NCBI GenBank assembly: GCA_027422505.1
Contig: JAPQWV010000333.1
Span: forward strand, 614,001 to 678,000
Direction: 5' to 3'
Source of the DNA: Craterostigma plantagineum
Taxonomy: Eukaryota > Streptophyta > Magnoliopsida > Lamiales > Linderniaceae
DNA: 64,000 nt
The position numbers and the translations under genes are program-made. Positions 49,958 through 61,331 of the stretch are shown here, one piece after another. The notes beneath the pieces were generated by a model, which was given only the letters and a program-made list of their open reading frames with translations, searched no databases and was not told where the DNA came from. Positions within the stretch are counted from its first letter, which is position 1. Each line of letters starts with the position of its first letter.

Positions 49958-52957
49958 TGTAGCACCCGGGTTCCCCGTAAGTCTTTAGGGCCAATAAATT
50001 AGCAAAATATGATTTGGTGCTCTACGTGCATTTATGCAATTTACGTACATTTGTATGATTTACGTGCATTAATGCGACTTATGTGCCTTAAGTGCTTGTG
50101 AGATCTAGATGTCTCGTGGAAATTTATTTGGGTCACCTGATACCCGAATTTATTATAATTTTGAAAATAGGTCATGAGTGGAAGTTGGGGTAAAAACCTT
50201 AGATGGGCTAGAGTTGAGGAATTTGGCCCAATAAGACATAGGTGGGACAACTTTCCTTAATTTAGGGAGATATTTTCGTTACCCAAGCCTTAGCCAATTG
50301 AATCTCATTTAGAAAACAGTTTCAAATCCACAAACCCTTAGCCAAATACCAACGAGATAACGCGCAAGAAAGGAGAAGGAGCCGAGAGCCAAAGTCAAAC
50401 AAGAGCACTTCAACTAGCCTAAGGTCTCGAGAATTGTAAGTAATACCCTTCTTAAGCCTTTAATTTCATACCCTAGGTGTAGTTGGAGATCATTAATAGC
50501 ATTAAGAGCAAGTAGTTGGAGAAGAAAAATCGAAAACCCTAAATGCTATATAGAAGCTCGTGATAGGGTCCCGATTTACGTAAAATTTGTTCTAGGACGA
50601 TTTTGAGCTAGCCTAAAACGTTTTTGGGTCGAGATATGTTCCACATAGCTTAAGAAATCTGGAAATAGGAACCTCATAGCAGTTTCGAGCGGATGAAGGT
50701 TTGAATGTTTCGATCGAAAGTTGAAAATTGAATTTTCAATGAGTTTCGATCGAAACCCTCAACGTGCATAATGATCAATTGGAATTGAAATCGAACAAAA
50801 CCCTCAAATAGATCAAAATTTACTAACTGAAGAAGAGTTTCGACCGAAACAAATCTCGGCGAAACTCAACCCCAAAACCCATGCAATTGAATCAAATCGA
50901 TCTCATACACATGCAACGTCGGGCGAAGGTGGGATGATGCCATGCACACGTCATCACACGGCGAAACTTACATGGTTTCGACCGAAAGTGATACTTTCCC
51001 ATGCCAAGTTTCGATCGAAACTAAGGTGAGGTCATGATAATGAAATACCTCGGCGAAACTTCGGCAATTGGAAAATCAATCGAGCGAAACCCTTAATCGA
51101 TCGAAACCCTATGCATGGTTTCGATCGAAACTCTGATAACCTCATGATGACGTCAGAGAACGGCGAAACCCATTCGAAAGTGCATCCTATCGATCGAAAG
51201 TGATCCTCAGATTTTAATTTGCATAGATCGAAAGTAGGAAATTGGACAAGAAATTGATCGAAACCAAGATGATGAAATTATGACGTAAGACACGGCGAAA
51301 CCCTTGAATTGATCGAAAGTGGTTACTTCTCATGTATGATTCCAATTGGGGATTTGATGTAAACAAGTTTCGATCGAAACTAGAAATTTATGTATATCAA
51401 TTGGATAGATTTAATCGAGCGAAACCTAGCAAATCCAATGACTTTCGCCGAACTTATCATGTTAAGAATTCGATACTTAAACTTAGAAATTTATTAAGGG
51501 TCGATACTTTGGTGAAGTTGAGCTAATTAGAGTTCAATCGAAACCCAACCCTAAATTGACAACCTTTCGACGAGATAAATAGTTAAGCTCGAAATTAGGC
51601 TCTAACATAACTTAGAAATTGCTGGGGCGGGAAATTAGCCTAGACTCGAAGTTAGCAATTTATAAGCTAGCGAAATTAATGTAGTCCGATAATTTCGTTC
51701 GACCTAATTAGTTAATTAACGAGGGCATAACACTAATACGATGATATTATGTTTAAAGGTCGTACGTTAGGAGCTAACGGGGAAGATATTAATTACGCTC
51801 GGACGACAGGTAAGTAGAAGTCCAACTACGACACACAACTTGATTTACGTGCCTAATTTGCGTGATTACGTGCTTATGTGGTTTCATGACTTCGTAAGTT
51901 GAGTTAAATATTTAAATGTGATAAGCCTATGTTGCATTTACTTGCATCTGCATATGCATACTCACGTGCACACACGAACTCGTGAGGAAGGGTCGTGGGA
52001 TTGAGTGTGCGTAATGATGTGTCGCTTGTACGCGACGAGGACTTGCCGATGTGGGCAAAGTGTGTCGACTCGTAGTTGAGTCAGGGGCTGTCTACTATGC
52101 TACCAGGGCGGCGTTTTAGCGTCGTCGTACTATTATTTTAGATATATATATTGATATCCTGTGGAGAGGATTTGGGCATGGCCCGTGGCGGTAAGGTGCG
52201 ACCTGGAGGGTGCGACCTGAGGGTGTAAGCGACACAGGGTGGAACCCTGGTGTAGGCTACCTCAGCGTGGGCTACCAGCGTGAGCGACCGCCGGACAGTC
52301 GGGGACGACCGGGATTATATGGCGACCTAGGGGAACGATGTGCATCCTAGGGTTCGGCCATCCGGCGTGGACCGCTGTCGTGTTGTCCCTGAGGGACGTG
52401 AGCTCTTGTGGTGCATAGTGAGATTAGCCGAGGGCCCTGAGTGACATTAGTCTGAGTACGTTGGTACGATTGTTATATGCATCGGCGCGGTTTGCCTTTG
52501 CGAGTGTTATATGCATCGGCGCGGATTGCCGTTGCGGGGGAGTGTCACGTGCATACATGCATGATTTCTGCTTACTGAGCCTCGGTGGCTCATTCCTTAT
52601 GTTGTGTGTTGTAGGCACCGGCGATCACGGTATGTGACCGCGTTTTGAAGGCAAGGCCAACCTTTTGGAGCTTCGTGCTGCTTTTGGGGTGGACGTGTGT
52701 GTGTGGATGACGACCTGTGAGGCCGGGCGCATAGGAGCTTTTGCTGTGCCGACACACCTTCGCCGTTGTAGTTAGACCATGTCTGGGACTTGATGTTCGA
52801 CATGCATTCTTTTGTCTTGTATAGAACAATGTTCCATTTTGTAAATGAAAAATGAAGAAAAAAATTGGTACGCGTTTTCGGTGCACTTCTTTATTTACAA
52901 ACTCGCTAGGCACGTAGAATGCGCTAGAATAGGCGGTTAGGAAGTCGGGGCGTCACA
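49958..52957 (+). repeat. 5' LTR of Tekay copy 2 (3000 bp)
   Basis: Blocks in order: TGTAGCACCC start; GCCGAGAGCCAAAG block ending at a GTAAGT site (about 50437); palindrome array (about 50683-51560); a second GTAAGT in GGACGACAGGTAAGTAG near 51810; CTGAGCCTCGGTGGCTCA hairpin near 52575; TTGTAGG; the GATCACG motif; CGTCACA end. A TTATAATTTT stretch near 50150 could serve as TATA. ORFs called inside have no domain support. Confidence 0.95.
50683..51560. repeat. TTTCGNNCGAAA palindrome array in 5' LTR of Tekay copy 2
   Basis: More than twenty palindromes or half-sites (TTTCGATCGAAA, TTTCGACCGAAA, CGGCGAAAC, CGAGCGAAAC) at irregular spacing. Non-coding. Confidence 0.9.
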
Positions 52958-52960
52958 GGG

Positions 52961-52972
52961 TGGTATCAGAGC
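52961..52972 (+). promoter_or_regulatory. primer binding site, initiator-Met tRNA type (Tekay)
   Basis: TGGTATCAGAGC three bases after the LTR end. Confidence 0.95.
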
Positions 52973-53112
52973 TTCGGTCACAGGTTCTGTAGACTGTCCA
53001 CACACACACACCCAAAAGAGCGGAAGCGGCCTTGCAAGTAAGTGTTAAGTCTATGTGAATTTCTATGTCGTATAATTTATTGGCCATAGGACAATCAGGA
53101 TAGGGTATAGAG

Positions 53113-54627
53113 ATGGTAAGGACGAGAGGAGAGTCGAGTGGTGGCGACGACCAGAACAGGGGAAACACGGCCCCTCCCGACAATCGGGATGCAACGATTT
53201 TCCAGCTAACGGAATTAGTCCGTCAACAGTCGGCGCAGATCCAACAACTGATCCAACAGAATACTGCTAATGCTGGGCCAGCTCAGGCGGAAAGGACTGA
53301 GGTGGTGGGGGAACGATTCCGAAGGTTGAACCCACCGACCTTCGAGGACACAGCTGATTCGACAGCGGCTGAAGACTGGTTAAGGACTCTCGAGAGCATG
53401 TTCGTCTATAGCAGGGTTCCGGAGGCGGAGAAAGTCCTCTGTGCTGCGTTCCTACTACGAGGAAGCGCAGGACACTGGTGGGACACCATCATGGTGTTGG
53501 AGAACCCCGCTACAATGAGCTGGGAAAGATTCAAGGAATTGTTCAGGGGCAAGTACCTCACCGCCCCGATTCGAGCACAGCGCCTGAACGAATTCATCAA
53601 TCTCAGGCAGGGGCCCATGACGGTGGCCGAGTACATAAGGAAGTTTGAGCAGCTGTCCAGGTTCGCTGCTCACATGATCAGCACGGAAGCTCTTAAAGTC
53701 GAACGCTTTCTGGAAGGATTGAAGCCCGAGCTCTACAGGGATGTGAGCATGGCGGGAATACAGGGAGCTACTTACTCTCAAGTAGCAGAGAGAGCTATGG
53801 TTGCTGAACAGGCGGAAGCCAGGATCTTGAGGGCACAAGAAGCCAAACGCAAGTTTGCGCAAATGCAAGGAGCGCAATGGAGCGGAGGAGACCAGAAACG
53901 GCAGTTCGTGCCTAAAGGAGGCAAAAAGAAATTTCAGAACCGGCCTCCTCAACAGCCTCAGGGGACGATGAACAGACCCCCAAATCCAAACCAGAACCAG
54001 GGAGCAGCGCAGGGCCCATATTGCCAGAGGTGCGGGAAAAGGCACTTTGGGAACTGCAACATGCAAGTCAACACCTGCTTTAGATGTGGGAAGCCGGGCC
54101 ACTTTGTGAGACAGTGCCCGGAGGGTGCTTCGGGAAATCAGACCGGGAGTCAGGCAGGACCTCAAATGGTGCCAGCTCGGGTGTACACCATCACATCCGA
54201 GGAAGCAGAGAACAATCCGGAGGTGGTAGCAGGTACCCTACTGGTCCACCAAACTCCCACGTGCATTCTAGTAGATTCCGGGGCGACCCACTCGTTTGCG
54301 TCTGTGAAGTATGTGATGAAACTCGGGGTAACACCTGAGCGAGTAGATTATGAGTATAGCGTAGCAATTCCAAGCGGGGCACCAACTAAGACTAGTCAAA
54401 TGTTAAGAAATTGCCCAATCCTAGTCGGTAATAGAGAATTACCTGTAGACCTGATAGTCATCCCGATGGACGACTACGAGGTGATCCTCGGGATGGACTG
54501 GCTCTCGAAGTACGGAGCAGTGATAGACTGTAACCGTAAGGTGGTTACGTTCAGTTTAGAAGGGGAGGAACCTTTAACCTTCAAGGGACAACGAAGAGGA
54601 GAGGCACTCCGAGGATATCAGCCTTAA
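53113..54627 (+). CDS. gag: Tekay gag-protease (504 aa)
   Basis: ATG lies 140 bases after the primer site. A capsid (retrotransposon gag) domain covers about residues 70-200 ([57 protein letters not shown]), then a basic, Gln/Pro-rich linker. Two zinc knuckles follow: [12 protein letters not shown] from residue 304, lacking one spacer residue, and canonical [14 protein letters not shown] from 322. The aspartic protease active site VDSGATHSF has its Asp at 388. The frame ends at TAA 54625-54627. In relatives, gag-protease and pol are usually one frame; here pol continues in the -1 frame with an 88-base overlap. Codon use and reading frame look intact. Confidence 0.93.
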   Translation: MVRTRGESSGGDDQNRGNTAPPDNRDATIFQLTELVRQQSAQIQQLIQQNTANAGPAQAERTEVVGERFRRLNPPTFEDTADSTAAEDWLRTLESMFVYSRVPEAEKVLCAAFLLRGSAGHWWDTIMVLENPATMSWERFKELFRGKYLTAPIRAQRLNEFINLRQGPMTVAEYIRKFEQLSRFAAHMISTEALKVERFLEGLKPELYRDVSMAGIQGATYSQVAERAMVAEQAEARILRAQEAKRKFAQMQGAQWSGGDQKRQFVPKGGKKKFQNRPPQQPQGTMNRPPNPNQNQGAAQGPYCQRCGKRHFGNCNMQVNTCFRCGKPGHFVRQCPEGASGNQTGSQAGPQMVPARVYTITSEEAENNPEVVAGTLLVHQTPTCILVDSGATHSFASVKYVMKLGVTPERVDYEYSVAIPSGAPTKTSQMLRNCPILVGNRELPVDLIVIPMDDYEVILGMDWLSKYGAVIDCNRKVVTFSLEGEEPLTFKGQRRGEALRGYQP

Positions 54628-57590
54628 AAGCTCAGCGATTAGTCAACTCAGGATACGAGGCATACCTGGTGTTCGCGCTGAAGGCAGAAGAGAATACCCC
54701 CACGAAACTCGAAGACGTAACCGTGATTAAGGAATTCTCCGACGATTTCCCGGAGGACTTGCCGAGATTACCCCCAGACAGAGAAATTGAGTTCACGATT
54801 GACCTGGTGCCGGGAGCAGCACCAGTGTCCAAGGCTCCATATCGCTTAGCGCCAACCGAATTAAAGGAATTGAAGGAACAAATAGATGAACTCCTACAGA
54901 AAGGATTCATTCAGACCAGCTTTTCTCCCTGGGGTGCGCCAGTCCTGTTCGTACGAAAGAAGGATGGCTCGATGAGATTGTGTATAGACTACAGGGAGTT
55001 GAACAAGCTGACGATCAAGAACAAGTATCCACTACCCCGAATAGACGACCTCTTCGACCAATTACAAGGCGCCACAGTATTTTCTAAGATCGATTTGAGG
55101 TCGGGCTACCATCAACTGAAAATCCGCAAGGAGGACATTCCCAAAACGGCGTTCAGTACCAGATACGGGCACTTCGAATTCCTAGTAATGCCCTTTGGAC
55201 TGACGAACGCACCGGCGGCCTTCATGGACCTAATGAACCGGGTGTTCGAAGCCTATCTAGACAAGTTCGTGATCGTGTTCATAGATGACATCCTCGTCTA
55301 CTCCAAGACGAAGGAGGAGCACGAACAACACCTACGAGTAGTACTCGGAGTATTGAGGGAAAAGCAGTTGTACGCCAAGTATAAGAAGTGTGAATTTTGG
55401 CTGGATCAAGTAGCGTTCTTGGGGCACATCGTCTCGGGAGCGGGAATCTCGGTGGACCCAAGCAAGATAGAAGCAATTAGTGACTGGCCGCAGCCGACAA
55501 ACGTAACGGAAGTACGGAGCTTCCTAGGCTTAGCAGGCTACTATAGGAAATTCATCAAGGATTTCTCTAGAATCGCCTCTACGCTGACAAGGTTGACTAA
55601 GAAGAACACGCCTTTTCTACGGAACGAGGAGTGCGAACGAAGCTTCCAAGAACTGAAAAAGCGGCTTACTACAGCCCCAGTACTAACGATACCCACGGGA
55701 ACAGGAGGGTTCTCAGTGTATAGCGATACCTCGAAGAGCGGGTTGGGGTGCGTACTGATGCAGAACGGTAACGTGGTGGCTTACGCCTCACGGCAACTAA
55801 AGGAGTATGAAAAGAACTACCCTACACACGACTTGGAGCTTGCGGCGGTAGTCTTCGCTCTCAAAATTTGGAGGCACTACTTGTATGGAGAAAGATGCGA
55901 AATCTACACCGATCACAAGAGTTTAAAGTATTTCTTCACCCAGAAGGAACTCAATATGAGACAAAGACGGTGGCTGGAATTGGTGAAAGACTATGATTGC
56001 GTAATCAACTACCACCCAGGGAAGGCGAACGTGGTAGCTGATGCTTTAAGCAGGAAATCAGTAAGCGTGGAACTTCAACGGCTCGACGTGGAAGTCGTAC
56101 CATTGGGAGAAGTCGAGGTGAAGTTAGCAGCTCTGACTCTGCAACCAACGCTACTGGAGCAGATCAAAAAGGCACAGGAAAACGACGAGTTTTACCTGAA
56201 AACCAAGGGAGCGCAGACTGAGCAGTCGACGACGGACTTCGCATTTCGGGACGACGGAAGCTTAAACTACAAGAGTAGATTGTACGTTCCGAACGACGCG
56301 GATCTTAGACGAGTCATAATGACGGAAGCACATACCACGCTGTATTCGATACATCCAGGGGCTACGAAGCTATATAGGGATCTAAGGACTAACTACTGGT
56401 GGCCGGGAATGAAAAAGGACGTAGCAACGTTCGTGAGCCAATTCCTCACCTGCCAGCAAATTAAGGCAGAACATCAGCGGCCGGCTGGGACACTACAACC
56501 TTTACCAATCCCAGAGTGGAAATGGGACAATATAACGATGGATTTCGTGAGCGGATTGCCAAGGAATGCGAAAGGACACGACGCAATCTGGGTAATCGTA
56601 GACCGACTTACGAAATCTGCCCATTTTCTGCCAATAAGTACTACGTTTACCATGGAACGCTATGCAGAATTGTACATCCAAGAGATAGTAAGACTCCATG
56701 GGACACCCTTAACGATAGTTTCAGACCGCGATTCACGGTTTCTATCTAAATTCTGGACAAGTTTACAAAAGGCCATGGGGACAAAGTTGGCATTTAGTAC
56801 AGCCTATCATCCGCAAACGGACGGTCAATCTGAGCGGACGATCCAAACGCTGGAAGATATGTTACGAGCCTGCGTACTTGATTTCAAAGGCAACTGGAGC
56901 AAGTACCTTCCACTTGTAGAATTCTCGTACAACAACAGTTACCAAGCTACAATTGGAATGGCTCCGTATGAAGCCTTGTACGGACGGAAGTGCAGGTCCC
57001 CAGTGCATTGGGATGAAGTCGGTGAACGGGCGATGTTAGGCCCAGATATGATACGGGAAATGACGGAAATTATCACGCTGATCCGAGAAAGAATGCGCAC
57101 GGCGCAGAGTAGACAGAAGAGTTATGCGGATCGGAGACGTAGACCGCTAGAATTCGAGGTGAATGATTTGGTCTTTGTGAAAGTATCACCAATGAAAGGA
57201 GTTAAAAGGTTCGGAAAGAAAGGAAAACTGAGCCCGAGATACATCGGTCCCTTCAAGATAATAAAGAGAGTTGGTGAAGTGGCATACCAACTAGAACTAC
57301 CAGCATCGTTGTCGCAAGTACACGATGTATTCCATATTTCCACGTTGCGGAAGTATATCACCGACCCAAGCCACGTGTTGATAAACGACTCACTGCATCA
57401 ACACTTGAAACCAGACCTGAGTTATGAAGAAATTCCCGTGGAGATATTGATGCACGAGACGAAGAGGCTTAGGAACAAAGAGATTCCTCTAGTAAAAGTT
57501 CTGTGGCGGAACCAGTCAGTGGAGGAAGCCACATGGGAACGCGAGGATGAGATGAAAGCCCGCTATCCTGAATTGTTCCGAACGGGCTGA
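54540..57590 (+). CDS. pol: Tekay pol: RT, RNase H, integrase, chromodomain
   Basis: The frame is open from 54540; conserved protein starts about 54603 ([17 protein letters not shown]), in the -1 frame relative to gag-protease. Counted from the GTG at 54669 there are 973 residues. RT has [10 protein letters not shown] with Asp206-Asp207. RNase H has VYSDTSKSG and [10 protein letters not shown]. The integrase zinc finger has Phe592 where copy 1 and the family have Cys (SQFLTC), which should weaken zinc binding. DDE residues are in [15 protein letters not shown] and [12 protein letters not shown]. The chromodomain at about 925-970 ([14 protein letters not shown]) is thought to guide insertion to certain chromatin. 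No ATG begins this frame, so translation would need frameshifting from gag-protease. Confidence 0.93.
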   Translation, partial: GGYVQFRRGGTFNLQGTTKRRGTPRISALKAQRLVNSGYEAYLVFALKAEENTPTKLEDVTVIKEFSDDFPEDLPRLPPDREIEFTIDLVPGAAPVSKAPYRLAPTELKELKEQIDELLQKGFIQTSFSPWGAPVLFVRKKDGSMRLCIDYRELNKLTIKNKYPLPRIDDLFDQLQGATVFSKIDLRSGYHQLKIRKEDIPKTAFSTRYGHFEFLVMPFGLTNAPAAFMDLMNRVFEAYLDKFVIVFIDDILVYSKTKEEHEQHLRVVLGVLREKQLYAKYKKCEFWLDQVAFLGHIVSGAGISVDPSKIEAISDWPQPTNVTEVRSFLGLAGYYRKFIKDFSRIASTLTRLTKKNTPFLRNEECERSFQELKKRLTTAPVLTIPTGTGGFSVYSDTSKSGLGCVLMQNGNVVAYASRQLKEYEKNYPTHDLELAAVVFALKIWRHYLYGERCEIYTDHKSLKYFFTQKELNMRQRRWLELVKDYDCVINYHPGKANVVADALSRKSVSVELQRLDVEVVPLGEVEVKLAALTLQPTLLEQIKKAQENDEFYLKTKGAQTEQSTTDFAFRDDGSLNYKSRLYVPNDADLRRVIMTEAHTTLYSIHPGATKLYRDLRTNYWWPGMKKDVATFVSQFLTCQQIKAEHQRPAGTLQPLPIPEWKWDNITMDFVSGLPRNAKGHDAIWVIVDRLTKSAHFLPISTTFTMERYAELYIQEIVRLHGTPLTIVSDRDSRFLSKFWTSLQKAMGTKLAFSTAYHPQTDGQSERTIQTLEDMLRACVLDFKGNWSKYLPLVEFSYNNSYQATIGMAPYEALYGRKCRSPVHWDEVGERAMLGPDMIREMTEIITLIRERMRTAQSRQKSYADRRRRPLEFEVNDLVFVKVSPMKGVKRFGKKGKLSPRYIGPFKIIKRVGEVAYQLELPASLSQVHDVFHISTLRKYITDPSHVLINDSLHQHLKPDLSYEEIPVEILMHETKRLRNKEIPLVKVLWRNQSVEEATWEREDEMKARYPELFRTG

Positions 57591-57612
57591 TTTCGGGGGC
57601 GAAATCCTCCTT

Positions 57613-57625
57613 AAGGGGGGGAGGA
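57613..57625 (+). promoter_or_regulatory. polypurine tract (Tekay copy 2)
   Basis: AAGGGGGGGAGGA immediately before the 3' LTR. Confidence 0.92.
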
Positions 57626-60623
57626 TGTAGCACCCGGGTTCCCCGTAAGTCTTTAGGGCCAATAAATTAGCAAAATATGATTTGGTGCTCTACGTGCATT
57701 TATGCAATTTACGTACATTTGTATGATTTACGTGCATTAATGCGACTTATGTGCCTTAAGTGCTTGTGAGATCTAGATGTCTCGTGGAAATTTATTTGGG
57801 TCACCTGATACCCGAATTTATTATAATTTTGAAAATAGGTCATGAGTGGAAGTTGGGGTAAAAACCTTAGATGGGCTAGAGTTGAGGAATTTGGCCCAAT
57901 AAGACATAGGTGGGACAACTTTCCTTAATTTAGGGAGATATTTTCGTTACCCAAGCCTTAGCCAATTGAATCTCATTTAGAAAACAGTTTCAAATCCACA
58001 AACCCTTAGCCAAATACCAACGAGATAACGCGCAAGAAAGGAGAAGAGCCGAGAGCCAAAGTCAAACAAGAGCACTTCAACTAGCCTAAGGTCTCGAGAA
58101 TTGTAAGTAATACCCTTCTTAAGCCTTTAATTTCATACCCTAGGTGTAGTTGGAGATCATTAATAGCATTAAGAGCAAGTAGTTGGAGAAGAAAAATCGA
58201 AAACCCTAAATGCTATATAGAAGCTCGTGATAGGGTCCCGATTTACGTAAAATTTGTTCTAGGACGATTTTGAGCTAGCCTAAAACGTTTTTGGGTCGAG
58301 ATATGTTCCACATAGCTTAAGAAATCTGGAAATAGGAACCTCATAGCAGTTTCGAACGGATGAAGGTTTGAATGTTTCGATCGAAAGTTGAAAATTGAAT
58401 TTTCAATGAGTTTCGATCCCCTCAACGTGCATAATGATCAATTGGAATTGAAATCGAACAAAACCCTCAAATAGATCAAAATTTACTAACTGAAGAAGAG
58501 TTTCGACCGAAACAAATCTCGGCGAAACTCAACCCCAAAACCCATGCAATTGAATCAAATCGATCTCATACACATGCAACGTCGGGCGAAGGTGGGATGA
58601 TGCCATGCACACGTCATCACACGGCGAAACTTACATGGTTTCGACCGAAAGTGATACTTTCCCATGCCAAGTTTCGATCGAAACTAAGGTGAGGTCATGA
58701 TAATGAAATACCTCGGCGAAACTTCGGTAATTGGAAATCAATCGAGCGAAACCCTTAATCGATCGAAACCCTATGCATGGTTTCGATCGAAACTCTGATA
58801 ACCTCATGATGACGTCAGAGAACGGCGAAACCCATTCGAAAGTGCATCCTATCGATCGAAAGTGATCCTCAGATTTTAATTTGCATAGATCGAAAGTAGG
58901 AAATTGGACAAGAAATTGATCGAAACCAAGATGATGAAATTATGACGTAAGACACGGCGAAACCCTTGAATTGATCGAAAGTGGTTACTTCTCATGTATG
59001 ATTCCAATTGAAATTGGGATTTGATGTAAACAAGTTTCGATCGAAACTAGAAATTTATGTATATCAATTGGATAGATTTAATCGAGCGAAACCTAGCAAA
59101 TCCAATGACTTTCGCCGAACTTATCATGTTAAGAATTCGATACTTAAACTTAGAAATTTATTAAGGGTCGATACTTTGGTGAAGTTGAGCTAATTAGAGT
59201 TCAATCGAAACCCAACCCTAAATTGACAACCTTTCGACGAGATAAATAGTTAAGCTCGAAATTAGGCTCTAACATAACTTAGAAATTGCTGGGGCGGGAA
59301 ATTAGCCTAGACTCGAAGTTAGCAATTTATAAGCTAGCGAAATTAATGTAGTCCGATAATTTCGTTCGACCTAATTAGTTAATTAACGAGGGCATAACAC
59401 TAATACGATGATATTATGTTTAAAGGTCGTACGTTAGGAGCTAACGGGGAAGATATTAATTACGCTCGGACGACAGGTAAGTAGAAGTCCAACTACGACA
59501 CACAACTTGATTTACGTGCCTAATTTGCGTGATTACGTGCTTATGTGGTTTCATGACTTCGTAAGTTGAGTTAAATATTTAAATGTGATAAGCCTATGTT
59601 GCATTTACTTGCATCTGCATATGCATACTCACGTGCACACACGAACTCGTGAGGAAGGGTCGTGGGATTGAGTGTGCGTAATGATGTGTCGCTTGTACGC
59701 GACGAGGACTTGCCGATGTGGGCAAAGTGTGTCGACTCGTAGTTGAGTCAGGGGCTGTCTACTATGCTACCAGGGCGGCGTTTTAGCGTCGTCGTACTAT
59801 TATTTTAGATATATATATTGATATCCTGTGGAGAGGATTTGGGCATGGCCCGTGGCGGTAAGGTGCGACCTGGAGGGTGCGACCTGAGGGTGTAAGCGAC
59901 ACAGGGTGGAACCCTGGTGTAGGCTACCTCAGCGTGGGCTACCAGCGTGAGCGACCGCCGGACAGTCGGGGACGACCGGGATTATATGGCGACCTAGGGG
60001 AACGATGTGCATCCTAGGGTTCGGCCATCCGGCGTGGACCGCTGTCGTGTTGTCCCTGAGGGACGTGAGCTCTTGTGGTGCATAGTGAGATTAGCCGAGG
60101 GCCCTGAGTGACATTAGTCTGAGTACGTTGGTACGATTGTTATATGCATCGGCGCGGTTTGCCTTTGCGAGTGTTATATGCATCGGCGCGGATTGCCGTT
60201 GCGGGGGAGTGTCACGTGCATACATGCATGATTTCTGCTTACTGAGCCTCGGTGGCTCATTCCTTATGTTGTGTGTTGTAGGCACCGGCGATCACGGTAT
60301 GTGACCGCGTTTTGAAGGCAAGGCCAACCTTTTGGAGCTTCGTGCTGCTTTTGGGGTGGACGTGTGTGTGTGGATGACGACCTGTGAGGCCGGGCGCATA
60401 GGAGCTTTTGCTGTGCCGACACACCTTCGCCGTTGTAGTTAGACCATGTCTGGGACTTGATGTTCGACATGCATTCTTTTGTCTTGTATAGAACAATGTT
60501 CCATTTTGTAAATGAAAAATGAAAAAAAAATTGGTACGCGTTTTCGGTGCACTTCTTTATTTACAAACTCGCTAGGCACGTAGAATGCGCTAGAATAGGC
60601 GGTTAGGAAGTCGGGGCGTCACA
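57626..60623 (+). repeat. 3' LTR of Tekay copy 2 (2998 bp)
   Basis: Partner of the 5' LTR with few differences, several of them in the palindrome array (about 58350-59240). At two sites it agrees with the copy 1 LTR rather than with its own 5' LTR: TTTCGATCCCCTC near 58410 and TTTCGAACG near 58350. Confidence 0.95.
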
Positions 60624-60628
60624 CCTTG

Positions 60629-61331
60629 TCCATGTGTAGCGAGAGTAGTCATTGACTATGACCAGCGGATACGTGTGTCCACTTATGCTGTGTGTCTTCA
60701 TTGGTCCACAGAGGTCCATATGTAGCAGTTCCAGAGGACGTGAAGTAGAGGCCACTTGTTTGATATGATGCGATGCTCGCTTCATTTTTCCTAATTGGCA
60801 TGCCGAACATTGATGCTCTTTTTGTAAAGTTACAGTTGGAAGACCGTGAACCAACTTTTTCTTTGAGAGATGTTGAAGAGCTTTGATGTTGAGATGAGAC
60901 ATGCATTGATGCCATAAGCTGTTCCTCTGAATTACAGTCTGAGAAATGAGGCAAACAGCTGTCGAGGGCCGCACAGACGTCAGGTTTATCGTGTATAGAT
61001 TTGATTTCCGAAGTCCTTGAAGGAGTTCTGTGTCCCGACTATCCAAAATTCTGTACCGGTCAGCATGAAAGACCACCTGGAACACTTTGTCACAGAACTG
61101 GCCTATGCTGAACAAGTTATGGCGGAGGCCTTCAATGTAGGAGACATCTTTTATAGTCGGATTCTCTAGAATGATATCCCCAAGTCCTAGAATCAGGGCT
61201 GAATCGTTGTTTCCAAACCTGACTTTTCCATTCAGTCGGTCTTGATAGTTGCTCAGCAGCTCCTGATTTCCCATCATGTTTGTGGAGCAACCAGAGTCAA
61301 GGTACCACACATGATGGATCTGCAAAAACAA
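60629..61331 (-). pseudogene. pol: SIRE-like copia protease and integrase N-terminal part
   Basis: Protease active site WYLDSGCSTNMMGN near 61300. The GAG-pre-integrase zinc region is HQCMSHLNIKALQHLSKK near 60890 with CSACQLGKMKRASH near 60790. Integrase start LELLHMDLCGPMKT carries the first catalytic Asp near 60725, then VIVNDYSRYTW to the insertion point. The remainder of integrase resumes at 49952. Confidence 0.88.

Larger units (their letters stand above)
49958..60623 (+). mobile_element. complete Tekay-type chromovirus retrotransposon, copy 2
   Basis: Two LTRs (49958-52957 and 57626-60623) begin TGTAGCACCC and end GGGGCGTCACA. The perfect duplication CCTTG flanks the element (49953-49957 and 60624-60628). 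Inside are the initiator-Met primer site, gag-protease, pol with chromodomain, and a polypurine tract. The element is 10.67 kb. gag-protease and pol are each open but in different frames. It inserted into the integrase gene of a minus-strand SIRE-like copia. LTRs are nearly identical, implying a recent insertion. Confidence 0.97.

Noticed and set aside
50683..51560. CRISPR-like regularly spaced repeats
   Set aside because: The palindromes are 12 bases, irregularly spaced, found in plant LTRs and without cas genes.
52961..52972. Fragment of a tRNA gene
   Set aside because: It is only the 12-base primer binding site next to the LTR.
53455..54165. 236-codon minus-strand ORF opposite Tekay gag
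   Set aside because: It mirrors the gag frame and has no domain of its own.
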